A stretch of 5,329 nucleotides of DNA from Actinomycetota bacterium (GTDB lineage: Bacteria > Actinomycetota > Actinomycetes > Actinomycetales > Microbacteriaceae). The notes beneath the pieces are model-generated. The model was not told the DNA's origin. It saw nothing but the letters and a program-made list of their open reading frames with translations, and did not search any database. Within the stretch, counting starts at the first letter, position 1. Each line of letters starts with the position of its first letter. Location: positions 1-5,329 of the forward strand of contig JAHIOK010000454.1 in NCBI GenBank assembly GCA_018895315.1. Reading direction: 5' to 3'. The position numbers and the translations under genes were made by a program. Below, in pieces: positions 1 through 5,329 of this stretch.

Positions 1-193
1 GAGCCAAGGGTTCAATTCCGCCGCACTGTCGATCTTCGACGCTGTCGGTTCGGCCACGGCGATCGCTGCGATGGGCCTGGTGTTCACCGCGCTCAGCGCC
101 ACCGGAAGCAGCTTCCCGGCCGTTTTCGGGATCGCTGCTGCCCTCGCGGCGCTCGCACTCGTCCCCGGCCTTCGGTTGAGCCGCACGATTTGA
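1..193 (+). CDS. MFS transporter, C-terminal fragment (5' end outside window)
   Basis: The reading frame is open from base 2 to the TGA at 191-193 and gives the last 63 residues of a membrane protein. Two hydrophobic segments are visible, about residues 11-32 and 42-57, separated by a short Ser/Gly/Thr-rich loop and followed by a short basic tail (LRLSRTI). The opening SQGFNSAALSIFDAVGSA is of the kind seen in helix 11 of actinobacterial major facilitator superfamily transporters, so these are probably the last two of 12 helices. The substrate cannot be told from this fragment. Its position just before an iron-regulated siderophore uptake operon allows a siderophore-export or iron-related role, but the operon has its own promoter, so the link is only a guess. 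Membership in MFS is likely; function is unknown. Confidence 0.7.
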   Translation, partial: SQGFNSAALSIFDAVGSATAIAAMGLVFTALSATGSSFPAVFGIAAALAALALVPGLRLSRTI

Positions 194-219
194 AAGGGCT
201 AGTGAGGTAAGGCTAGCCT
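190..219 (+). promoter_or_regulatory. Promoter of the siderophore uptake operon (leaderless, sigma-70 type)
   Basis: A -35 element TTGAAA (190-195; 5 of 6 match to TTGACA) is followed by an 18-bp spacer and a -10 element TAGCCT (214-219; fits the actinobacterial TANNNT pattern). The last T of the -10 lies 7 bases before the A of the ATG at 226. That is the spacing expected if transcription starts at the start codon itself, giving a leaderless mRNA. The absence of a usable Shine-Dalgarno sequence before 226 agrees with this. The -35 overlaps the stop codon of the upstream MFS gene. The motif match is seen directly; the start site is inferred. Confidence 0.72.
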
Positions 220-221
220 AA
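203..221 (+). promoter_or_regulatory. DtxR/IdeR-type iron box (operator)
   Basis: The 19-mer TGAGGTAAGGCTAGCCTAA matches the known DtxR/IdeR consensus TTAGGTTAGSCTAACCTAA at 16 of 19 positions, with the dyad centre at 212. It covers the -10 element (214-219) and the end of the spacer, so binding of the metal-loaded repressor should block RNA polymerase. By analogy with the family, the operon should be off when Fe(II) is plentiful and on under iron limitation. No second copy was seen by eye elsewhere in the window. The alternative MntR-type manganese regulation is less likely given the genes controlled. Confidence 0.85.
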
Positions 222-225
222 GGCC

Positions 226-1173
226 ATGACTTCCGACACGGCATCCGTCCGCGTTCGTCCCGGCTATCGGCCGTTCATCGCGAGGGTGGCGATGGCACAG
301 CGATTGTCGCCGCACTTCGTGCGAGTGACGTTCACCTCCGCCGACTTCGCGCACTTCGGCACAGCCGGACTCGACCAGCGGGTCAAGGTGATCCTGCCGC
401 TGACGGACGGTTCGCTGTGCGATATCGGCCAGCACGACGAGGCCTCGATGGACGCAGGGGAGTGGTACACCCGATGGCGCGCCCTGCCCCCAGGCCGACG
501 CAATCCGTTCCGCACCTATACCGTGCGTCGCATCGACCCGGCGGCGCGGGAGCTCGAGATCGATTTCGTCGTGCATCACGACGCCGGACCCGCGGGGGCC
601 TGGGCCGACCGCGCCGAGATCGGCGACGCGCTCGTCATCGTCGGTCCCGACCAACGCAGCCCCGAATCGCTCCTCGGGCTGGACTGGCATCCGGGCAGTG
701 CACGCCGTGTGCTGCTCGCCGGCGACGAGACCGCGGCGCCCGCGATCTCGTCGATCCTCGAATCGCTCGACGGCGCCTTCGAAGCCGACGCGTTCATCGA
801 GGTGCCGTCGGCCGCAGACACGCAGGAGCTCGCGTCGGGTGACGGCATCCGCGTGCACTGGCTGGCGCGGGGTGATCGCCCCCACGGGCAGGCCCTGATC
901 CACGCGTTGGAGGAGTGGGTGGCGGCGTCTCCCGACCTCCTCACGCGCGCCGCTGCGCCCCGACGGCAAGAACTCGACGACATCGACGTCGATCGCGATC
1001 TCCTGTGGGACAGCCCGGAGGCCGCCGACGGCGAGTTCTACGCCTGGATCGCCGGAGAATCCGGGACGGTCAAGACGCTTCGCCGGATGCTGGTGACCGG
1101 CCAGGGTGTCGACCGCAAACGCGTCGCGTTCATGGGCTACTGGCGGCTCGGACAGGCAGAGCGCGTCGAATGA
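226..1173 (+). CDS. Siderophore-interacting protein, FAD-dependent ferric-siderophore reductase (SIP family)
   Basis: This 315-residue cytoplasmic flavoprotein probably reduces Fe(III) bound to an imported siderophore, using NAD(P)H through FAD, so that Fe(II) is released. The N-terminal FAD-binding barrel shows YRPFIARV (14-21), LSPHFVRVTF (27-36), DQRVK (50-54) and the flavin motif RTYTVR (96-101), then GPAGAWA (121-127). The C-terminal part has GDETAAPAI (166-174) and YAWIAGESGTVKTLRR (272-287), with a terminal GYWRLG (304-309), all typical of the ViuB/YqjH-like SIP family. An acidic stretch DDIDVDRD (251-258) precedes the last conserved block. The ATG at 226 is chosen because it keeps the first conserved strand and sits at the ideal distance from the -10 element. 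It is the first gene of the operon, and its TGA overlaps the next ATG by 4 bp. The family call is firm; the siderophore is unknown. Confidence 0.93.
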   Translation: MTSDTASVRVRPGYRPFIARVAMAQRLSPHFVRVTFTSADFAHFGTAGLDQRVKVILPLTDGSLCDIGQHDEASMDAGEWYTRWRALPPGRRNPFRTYTVRRIDPAARELEIDFVVHHDAGPAGAWADRAEIGDALVIVGPDQRSPESLLGLDWHPGSARRVLLAGDETAAPAISSILESLDGAFEADAFIEVPSAADTQELASGDGIRVHWLARGDRPHGQALIHALEEWVAASPDLLTRAAAPRRQELDDIDVDRDLLWDSPEAADGEFYAWIAGESGTVKTLRRMLVTGQGVDRKRVAFMGYWRLGQAERVE

Positions 1174-2183
1174 GGAGGTCTGCTCGGTCTCGACGGGCCG
1201 GCATCGTGCTCATTGTCGCGCTCGGGTTCCTCCTCGTCATGGTGATCGCGAGTCTGACGATCGGCGCCCGCGCGATCGCTCCCTCGGTGGTGCTCGACGC
1301 GCTCCTCCGCCCTGAGGACGGGCTGGCCGACCACATCGTGGTGCTCACGCAGCGCGTGCCGCGCACGATCATCGGACTGCTCGCCGGTGCAGCACTCGCG
1401 GTCGCCGGCACGGTGATGCAGGGCCTCACCCGCAACCCGCTCGCCGATCCCGGGCTGCTCGGTGTGAACGCAGGCGCCTCGGTCGCGGTGCTCGTGGCCA
1501 TCACGGTCTTCGGCATCACGCAGCCGGCGGGTTTCGTGTGGTTCGCTTTCGGCGGCGCCGCGCTCGCGGCCTCGATCGTCGCGATGGTGGGGTCCCGCGG
1601 ACCCGAGGGGGGAAACCCCGCGAAGCTCGCACTCACCGGCGCCGCGGTCACCGCCGGTCTCACCGCGGTGACCACCTTGATCCTCACGACATCGATCCAG
1701 GCCCTGGACGTCTACCGCTACTGGATCGTCGGTGGTCTCACCGGCCGGGGACTCGACACGGTCGTGGTCGTGGTCGTCCCGATCACCGTGGGTATCGCGA
1801 TCGCGCTGGCCTGCGCGCGCGGCCTCGATCTGATCGCTCTCGGGGAGGACACGGCGGCGGGCCTCGGGCACAGCGTCGCCCGCACGCGCGGGCTCGGTGT
1901 GCTCGCCACAGTGCTGCTGTGCGGCGGTGCGACCGCCATCGCCGGTCCGATCGTGTTCATCGGCCTCCTGGTGCCGCACGCGCTGCGCGCACTCGTCGGC
2001 AGCGACTACCCGCGGCTCCTGGTGACGGCCATGCCGGTGGGTGCCGGCATCCTTCTCCTCGCCGACGTGATCGGCCGAGTCATCGCCCTCCCCGGAGAAC
2101 TGCAGGCGGGGATCGTCGTGGCGTTCGTCGGGGCGCCGGTGCTCATCGCCATCGTGCTCCAGCGTCGGCAGGTGACGCTGTGA
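1170..2183 (+). CDS. Ferric-siderophore ABC transporter permease 1 (FecCD/FepD-like)
   Basis: This 337-residue integral membrane protein is one half of the translocation channel for ferric siderophores. After a positively charged N-terminus (MRRSARSRR) comes a first helix at about 12-31. The FecCD core follows: RVPR (62-65), GAALAVAGTVMQG (73-85) and RNPLADPGLLGVNAGAS (88-104). GEDTAAGLG (225-233) is the cytoplasmic coupling segment that contacts the ATPase. AGPIVFIGLLVPH (258-270), LADVIGR (297-303) and GAPVLIAIVL (321-330) complete the family pattern. The hydrophobic profile suits about 9-10 helices, and the length is normal for the family. The start is the ATG at 1170, which overlaps the previous stop (ATGA), so translation is probably coupled. 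There is no clear ribosome-binding site upstream; instead AGGAGGT lies inside codons 2-4. B12 or haem transport is possible for FecCD proteins, but the reductase neighbour favours siderophores. Confidence 0.93.
   Translation: MRRSARSRRAGIVLIVALGFLLVMVIASLTIGARAIAPSVVLDALLRPEDGLADHIVVLTQRVPRTIIGLLAGAALAVAGTVMQGLTRNPLADPGLLGVNAGASVAVLVAITVFGITQPAGFVWFAFGGAALAASIVAMVGSRGPEGGNPAKLALTGAAVTAGLTAVTTLILTTSIQALDVYRYWIVGGLTGRGLDTVVVVVVPITVGIAIALACARGLDLIALGEDTAAGLGHSVARTRGLGVLATVLLCGGATAIAGPIVFIGLLVPHALRALVGSDYPRLLVTAMPVGAGILLLADVIGRVIALPGELQAGIVVAFVGAPVLIAIVLQRRQVTL
1173..1179 (+). promoter_or_regulatory. Shine-Dalgarno-like AGGAGGT inside the start of permease 1
   Basis: A full anti-16S match AGGAGGT follows directly after the overlapping ATGA of the reductase stop and the permease start, where it encodes Arg2-Arg3. 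There is no in-frame start at a workable distance downstream; the next GTG, at 1206, is 26 bases away and inside the first membrane helix. It therefore does not mark a later start. It may hold terminating ribosomes near the overlap and so favour re-initiation, or it may simply be AGG codon use for the positive N-terminus. Confidence 0.35.
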
Positions 2184-3196
2184 GCGTCGTCGAGGGCGTG
2201 CGCACCCGCGTGCGCCGACGCAGGACCCTCGTGATCTCGGCTCTGCTGCTGATCGTGCTGGCCGTCACCGTGGTCGCGCTGTCGGTGGGGGACTATCCGC
2301 TCTCGCCCGCGCAATTGTGGCGGGCACTCTGGGGCGGCGGATCACGCGTCGAGGCATACGTGTTGTTCCAGGTGCGAGCGCCGCGCGTCATGATGGCGAT
2401 CGTCGTGGGAGCCTGCCTCGGAGCGGCGGGCGCTCTGCTCCAGGCGCTGCTGCGCAATCCTCTCGCGAGCCCCGATCTGCTCGGCATCAGCGGCGGAGCC
2501 AGCGTCGCGGCCGTGTTCGTGATCCTGGTGCTCGGACTGACCGGTCCGCTGCTGGCCGCCGCGGCGTTCGCCGGGGGGATGCTGGTGGCCGGGCTCCTCC
2601 TGCTGGCGGGCCGGCGCGCCGGTGAGGGGATCTATCGCCTGGTGATGGTGGGCGTGGGCGTGTCGTTCCTCAGTGCGTCGATCACGAGCTTCTTGATGGT
2701 GCGCGCCCAGGTCGAACTGGCGCAGTCCGCGCTGGTGTGGTTGACCGGAACGCTCGCCTCGGCCGCGTGGTGGCAGGTGCTGACGGTGCTCGCGGTCGCG
2801 TTCCTCGCTCTGCCCGGAGTGCTCGCCTCGGCCCGCTGGCTGCCCATTGTGCAGCTCGGTGTGCAGACATCCACCGGTCTCGGCGTGCGTCCGGGCACTG
2901 TGCGCGGCGTCACCATAGCGACCGCCGTCCTGCTCACCGCCGTCACCTGCGCCTTCGCCGGGCCCATCTCGTTCGTTGCTCTGTGCGCTCCCGCGATCGC
3001 CCGCCCGCTTCTCGGCCATGGAGCGATCGGAATCGGGGCGAGCGCTGTCGTCGGCGTCGCGATCCTGACCACGGCCGACCTGGCTGCCCAGTACGCCATC
3101 CCCGGGCTGTCCCTCCCCGTCGGCGTGATTACCGGGGCGATCGGCGCCATCTTCCTCCTCTGGCTCCTCGCCTCGTCGAAAGGACGCACGCTGTGA
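2180..3196 (+). CDS. Ferric-siderophore ABC transporter permease 2 (FecCD/FepG-like)
   Basis: This 338-residue membrane protein is the second half of the siderophore channel and pairs with the upstream permease. A basic N-terminus (RTRVRRRR, 8-15) precedes the first helix (about 17-36). Family motifs are RAPR (66-69), GACLGAAGALLQ (77-88), RNPLASPDLLGISGGAS (92-108), a coupling segment around GLGVRPGTVR (233-242) and AGPISF (260-265), ending in a short basic tail. It is clearly related to, but diverged from, permease 1, as usual for FepD/FepG pairs. The GTG at 2180 overlaps the previous TGA (GTGA). A weak AGGTGA (2170-2175) lies 4 bases upstream. The downstream GTG at 2198 has GAGGG only 1 base before it, which is too close, so 2180 is preferred. 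Confidence 0.92.
   Translation: MSVVEGVRTRVRRRRTLVISALLLIVLAVTVVALSVGDYPLSPAQLWRALWGGGSRVEAYVLFQVRAPRVMMAIVVGACLGAAGALLQALLRNPLASPDLLGISGGASVAAVFVILVLGLTGPLLAAAAFAGGMLVAGLLLLAGRRAGEGIYRLVMVGVGVSFLSASITSFLMVRAQVELAQSALVWLTGTLASAAWWQVLTVLAVAFLALPGVLASARWLPIVQLGVQTSTGLGVRPGTVRGVTIATAVLLTAVTCAFAGPISFVALCAPAIARPLLGHGAIGIGASAVVGVAILTTADLAAQYAIPGLSLPVGVITGAIGAIFLLWLLASSKGRTL
3178..3184 (+). promoter_or_regulatory. Ribosome-binding site of the ATPase gene
   Basis: GAAAGGA lies within the last codons of permease 2, 8 bases before the GTG at 3193. It supports this GTG as the real start of the ATPase. The same heptamer precedes the substrate-binding protein gene. Confidence 0.7.
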
Positions 3197-4029
3197 GCAC
3201 CGTCTCCGCGGCACCATCTGCCGCCCCCCGGCTCGTCGCACGCGCATTGGATGCCGGATACCCCGGTCGCCGCGTGATCGAGGGTCTCGACCTCGAGATC
3301 GCGCCGGGTCGAATCACGATGATCATCGGTGCGAATGCGTGCGGCAAGTCCACCCTGCTCGGGGTGCTCGCGGGTCTGAACGCTCCCCAGGGTGGTGCGG
3401 TGCAGCTCGACGGCGTCGACATCTCCACGATCGGCCGCCGCAGGTTTGCTCAGACGGTGGGGCTGTTGCCGCAGCATCCGACCGCCCCCGAGGGAATCAC
3501 CGTGGCCGAGCTCGTCTCGCGCGGGCGCCACCCGCACCGGGGCGTCTTCCAGCGCTGGGACGCGGTCGATACCCGGATCGTCGATGAGGCGATGGCCACG
3601 ACCGGTGTCGACGCGCTCGCCGACCGTCCCGTCGGCGACCTGTCGGGGGGACAGCGCCAACGCGTATGGATCGCGATGGCGCTCGCTCAGACTCCTCGCA
3701 TCCTGCTCCTCGACGAGCCGACGACCTTCCTCGACATCAGTCATCAGCTCGAGGTGCTCGATCTGCTCCGCAACCTCAACCGCACAGAGGGCACCACGAT
3801 CGTCGTCGTCCTGCACGATCTGAACCTCGCTGCCCGCTATGCCGACGATCTCGTCGTGATGTGCGGGGGCCGCGTCGTCGCGCACGGCACTCCTGTCGAC
3901 GTGCTGACGAAGGAGGTCGTCGCCGAGGCGTTCTCGCTCGATGCCCTGGTGATCTCCGATCCCCTCACTCACACCCCCCTGATCGTCCCCGTCCCCGCAG
4001 TCCCCACCGAAAGGAAACACCGCACATGA
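3193..4029 (+). CDS. Ferric-siderophore ABC transporter ATP-binding protein (FepC-like)
   Basis: This 278-residue cytoplasmic ATPase powers siderophore import by the two FecCD permeases. All nucleotide-binding motifs are intact: Walker A GANACGKST (46-54), Q-loop Gln94 in LLPQH, signature LSGGQ (150-154), Walker B ILLLDEP (170-176; Asp174, Glu175), D-loop FLD (179-181) and the switch His208 in LHDLN. The SRGRHPH segment (109-115) after the Q-loop and the C-terminal tail ending in PLIVPVP are characteristic of iron-siderophore (FepC/FecE) ATPases rather than of generic importers. The GTG at 3193 overlaps the permease stop by 4 bp and has a good ribosome-binding site. An N-terminal Ala/Pro-rich stretch of about 12 residues precedes the ABC fold. 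The function is secure at family level; B12 or haem cannot be fully excluded. Confidence 0.94.
   Translation: MSTVSAAPSAAPRLVARALDAGYPGRRVIEGLDLEIAPGRITMIIGANACGKSTLLGVLAGLNAPQGGAVQLDGVDISTIGRRRFAQTVGLLPQHPTAPEGITVAELVSRGRHPHRGVFQRWDAVDTRIVDEAMATTGVDALADRPVGDLSGGQRQRVWIAMALAQTPRILLLDEPTTFLDISHQLEVLDLLRNLNRTEGTTIVVVLHDLNLAARYADDLVVMCGGRVVAHGTPVDVLTKEVVAEAFSLDALVISDPLTHTPLIVPVPAVPTERKHRT
4009..4015 (+). promoter_or_regulatory. Ribosome-binding site of the substrate-binding protein gene
   Basis: GAAAGGA lies 10 bases before the ATG at 4026, inside the final codons of the ATPase (Glu-Arg-Lys). It supports 4026 as the start and suggests efficient initiation of the lipoprotein, which such transporters usually need in excess. 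Confidence 0.7.
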
Positions 4030-5054
4030 ACCGACGTCTCTCGAGAGTCACCGCGACGGCTGCCGCTGTCGCGGCGAGCGCACTCCTCCTCGCCGGATGC
4101 TCCGGCACGGCCGGCGCGAGCGCCACCACCGCCGCGGCCGCGAGCGAGAACTTTCCGGTCACGCTCACGCACATGTACGGCGAGACGACGATCGATACCG
4201 CCCCCGAGCGCGTCGCGACCTGGGGCTGGGGCGCGACGGACGCGGTTCTGGCGCTCGGGATCGTGCCGGTCGCTGTCGCATCGATGGACTACGGGGGCGG
4301 TGCGGATCGCATCACCCCGTGGGTCGAGGGAGCGATCGAGAAGCTCGGGGGAGAGACCCCGAAGATCCTCGATTCCGCGACGTACGAGCTGTCCGTCGAA
4401 GAGCTGCTGGCGACCGATCCCGATGTGCTCATCGCCCCTTACTCCGGTCTGACGAAGGAGCAGTACGACGCGGTGACGGCCGCAGGCATTCCGGTGGTCG
4501 CCCCGGAGAAGGCGTTGTGGTCGACGCCGTGGCGTGATGTCATCACCGAGACCGGCACCGCGCTGGGTCTGGAGGGAAAGGCGACGACGCTGCTGGCCGA
4601 TCTCGACCGTCAGGTGGCGGATGCTGCTGCCGCGCACCCCGAGTTCGCCGGAACGTCGATCGCGTACGCGTCGGATAACGTCGACACGTTCTACCTGTAC
4701 CTGCCGGCGGACCCGCGCGTCGAGATCCTGGAAGACCTCGGCTTCACATCGGCGAAATCCGTCACGGCGTTGGACACGGGTGAGTCGACCTTCTACACGA
4801 CCGTGAGCGGCGAGACCCTCGACCAGATCGACGCCCAGGTGGTCTTCACTCAGGTCGACACCGAGGATGCGCTGAACACCTTCCTCACCTCGGCGCGCAC
4901 GACCCTGATCCCGGCGGTGTCGAAGGGGGCGGTCGCGGCGATCGTCGGTGAAGAGAACGTCGCGGCGATCTCCCCGACGGCGCTCACGCTGCCCTACATC
5001 CTGCCGACGATGGTCGAGAAGCTCGCGGCGGCCACCGCGGCGGCGAAGAGCTGA
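4026..5054 (+). CDS. Iron-siderophore ABC transporter substrate-binding lipoprotein (FepB-like)
   Basis: This 342-residue protein would bind ferric siderophore at the outer face of the membrane and deliver it to the permeases. A signal peptide runs from MNRRLSR through an Ala-rich hydrophobic core to the lipobox LAGC, with lipid-modified Cys25. A Ser/Thr/Ala-rich linker (about 26-40) follows. The mature part begins FPVTLTHMYGETTI and PERVATWGWGATDAVLALG, the usual first lobe of cluster-A (TroA/FepB-type) binding proteins. DPDVLIAPYSGLTKEQYD and WSTPWRDVI belong to iron-siderophore members. The length fits the family. The ATG at 4026 overlaps the ATPase stop (ATGA). It is the last gene of the operon, whereas many related operons place the binding protein first. 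The hairpin terminator follows 11 bases after its stop. The actual ligand is not evident. Confidence 0.93.
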   Translation: MNRRLSRVTATAAAVAASALLLAGCSGTAGASATTAAAASENFPVTLTHMYGETTIDTAPERVATWGWGATDAVLALGIVPVAVASMDYGGGADRITPWVEGAIEKLGGETPKILDSATYELSVEELLATDPDVLIAPYSGLTKEQYDAVTAAGIPVVAPEKALWSTPWRDVITETGTALGLEGKATTLLADLDRQVADAAAAHPEFAGTSIAYASDNVDTFYLYLPADPRVEILEDLGFTSAKSVTALDTGESTFYTTVSGETLDQIDAQVVFTQVDTEDALNTFLTSARTTLIPAVSKGAVAAIVGEENVAAISPTALTLPYILPTMVEKLAAATAAAKS

Positions 5055-5065
5055 CCCGATCCACG

Positions 5066-5107
5066 CACGAAGAAGGCCCCGACCGACTGGTCGGGGCCTT
5101 CTTCGTG
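5066..5107. terminator. Bidirectional intrinsic terminator hairpin
   Basis: The arm at 5066-5084 pairs perfectly with 5089-5107 over 19 bp around a GACT loop (5085-5088); a further G-U and C-G pair (5065/5108, 5064/5109) can extend it. The core is GGCCCCGACC/GGTCGGGGCC, flanked by A- and T-rich stem ends (GAAGAA/TTCTTC). There is no long T-run after the stem, as is common in high-GC actinobacteria. It lies between convergent genes, 11 bases after the binding-protein stop and 4 bases beyond the bioY stop, so it can serve both strands. Confidence 0.87.
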
Positions 5108-5111
5108 TGCG

Positions 5112-5329
5112 CTACTTACGAGCGTCCAGCGCGCGCACGCTCTTCCACGCGAGCGGCACGAGCGCGGCGGCCAGCAGCGCCTTGACGATGTCGCCGATGA
5201 TGAACGGGACGAACCCGGCACCGATCGTTGCGGCGAGAACGGAGTCATAGCCCATCGCGCCCGACCAGACGGCCTCGCCGAAGTTCGCGAGCGATGCGTA
5301 GAGCCACGGGAGTCCGAACAAGTACATCA
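5112..5329 (-). CDS. bioY: Biotin transporter BioY (substrate-specific S component), C-terminal fragment
   Basis: The frame enters from the right edge and ends at the TAG on the minus strand (5112-5114); its start lies outside the window, and the Met codon at 5327-5325 is internal. About 71 residues are visible. YLFGLPWLY, a small-residue-rich helix, then GFVPFIIGDIVKALLAAALVPLAW match the end of BioY, including the conserved PF..GD..K pattern in the last helix, followed by a charged tail (RALDARK). BioY is the membrane S component that binds biotin and imports it alone or with an energy-coupling factor module (EcfAT). It converges on the siderophore operon and shares its terminator. There is no sign of a functional link. 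Its promoter and any biotin regulation are off the window. Confidence 0.85.
   Translation of the reverse strand, partial: MYLFGLPWLYASLANFGEAVWSGAMGYDSVLAATIGAGFVPFIIGDIVKALLAAALVPLAWKSVRALDARK

Larger units (their letters stand above)
190..5107 (+). other. Iron-regulated ferric-siderophore uptake operon (five genes)
   Basis: One promoter with an iron box (190-221), five same-strand genes with 4-bp overlaps at all four junctions (1170-1173, 2180-2183, 3193-3196, 4026-4029) and one terminator form a complete transcription unit. The set is binding protein, two permeases, one ATPase and a reductase, enough for capture, import and iron release. No internal promoter was recognised by eye. The operon structure is inferred from spacing and end signals. 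Confidence 0.85.

Noticed and set aside
292..1173. Alternative start of the siderophore-interacting protein at the ATG at 292 with GAGGG (282-286) upstream
   Set aside because: It would remove YRPFIARV, part of the first conserved strand of the FAD domain, and the ATG at 226 is ideally placed for the -10 element.
1761..1778. Short GTCGTG tandem repeat in permease 1
   Set aside because: It encodes a run of Val (198-203) inside a membrane helix; hydrophobic codon use in high-GC DNA explains it.
1137..1979. Minus-strand open frame opposite permease 1
   Set aside because: The composition is very polar and charged (His, Asp, Arg, Glu), typical of the antisense frame of a hydrophobic membrane gene; it has no family likeness.
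3328..3354. Walker A with Ala in place of the usual second Gly (GANACGKST)
   Set aside because: The essential GxxxxGK[ST] is intact, and this variant is familiar in actinobacterial siderophore ATPases, so it is not a defect.
2632..4020. Long minus-strand open frame opposite permease 2 and the ATPase
   Set aside because: It is low-complexity, rich in Arg, Gly, Asp and His, without a recognisable domain, and runs opposite genes with fully conserved motifs; it is a high-GC shadow.
1..5329. Search by eye for tRNA or rRNA genes, CRISPR arrays, insertion sequences, attachment sites and riboswitches
   Set aside because: The window is almost wholly coding, with gaps of only 32 and 57 bp, and both gaps are explained by the promoter/operator and the terminator.

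Overview
The window reads as chromosomal DNA of a high-GC Gram-positive bacterium (Actinobacteria). Signs of this are strong G/C bias at third codon positions, GTG starts, an apparently leaderless promoter, a DtxR/IdeR-type iron box and a Gram-positive style lipoprotein. The protein sequences resemble those of Microbacteriaceae such as Microbacterium, but this is recognition from memory and was not tested by search.

Layout. Bases 1-193 are the 3' end of a + strand MFS transporter. Bases 194-225 are the only gap before the main operon and hold a compact promoter with a 19-bp DtxR/IdeR-like operator. Bases 226-5054 are one tight five-gene + strand operon: a siderophore-interacting flavoprotein (226-1173), two FecCD-type permeases (1170-2183 and 2180-3196), a FepC-type ATPase (3193-4029) and a FepB-like substrate-binding lipoprotein (4026-5054). 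All four internal junctions are 4-bp ATGA or GTGA start/stop overlaps. A 19-bp perfect hairpin (5066-5107) ends the operon. It also lies just past the stop codon of a convergent - strand gene, the C-terminal part of the biotin transporter BioY (5112-5329), which runs off the right edge.

How the genes work together. The lipoprotein would capture a ferric siderophore outside the membrane, the two permeases plus a dimer of the ATPase would import it, and the flavoprotein would reduce the iron in the cytoplasm so that it is released. The operator overlaps the -10 element, which predicts repression by iron-loaded DtxR/IdeR and expression under iron starvation. No siderophore biosynthesis gene is visible, so the ligand, and whether it is self-made or foreign, cannot be told from this window.

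No new biological system was found. The most interesting points are the promoter architecture (operator, -10 and leaderless start packed into 24 bp, with the -35 inside the previous stop codon), a full Shine-Dalgarno sequence inside the first codons of the first permease, and uneven ribosome-binding sites along the operon.
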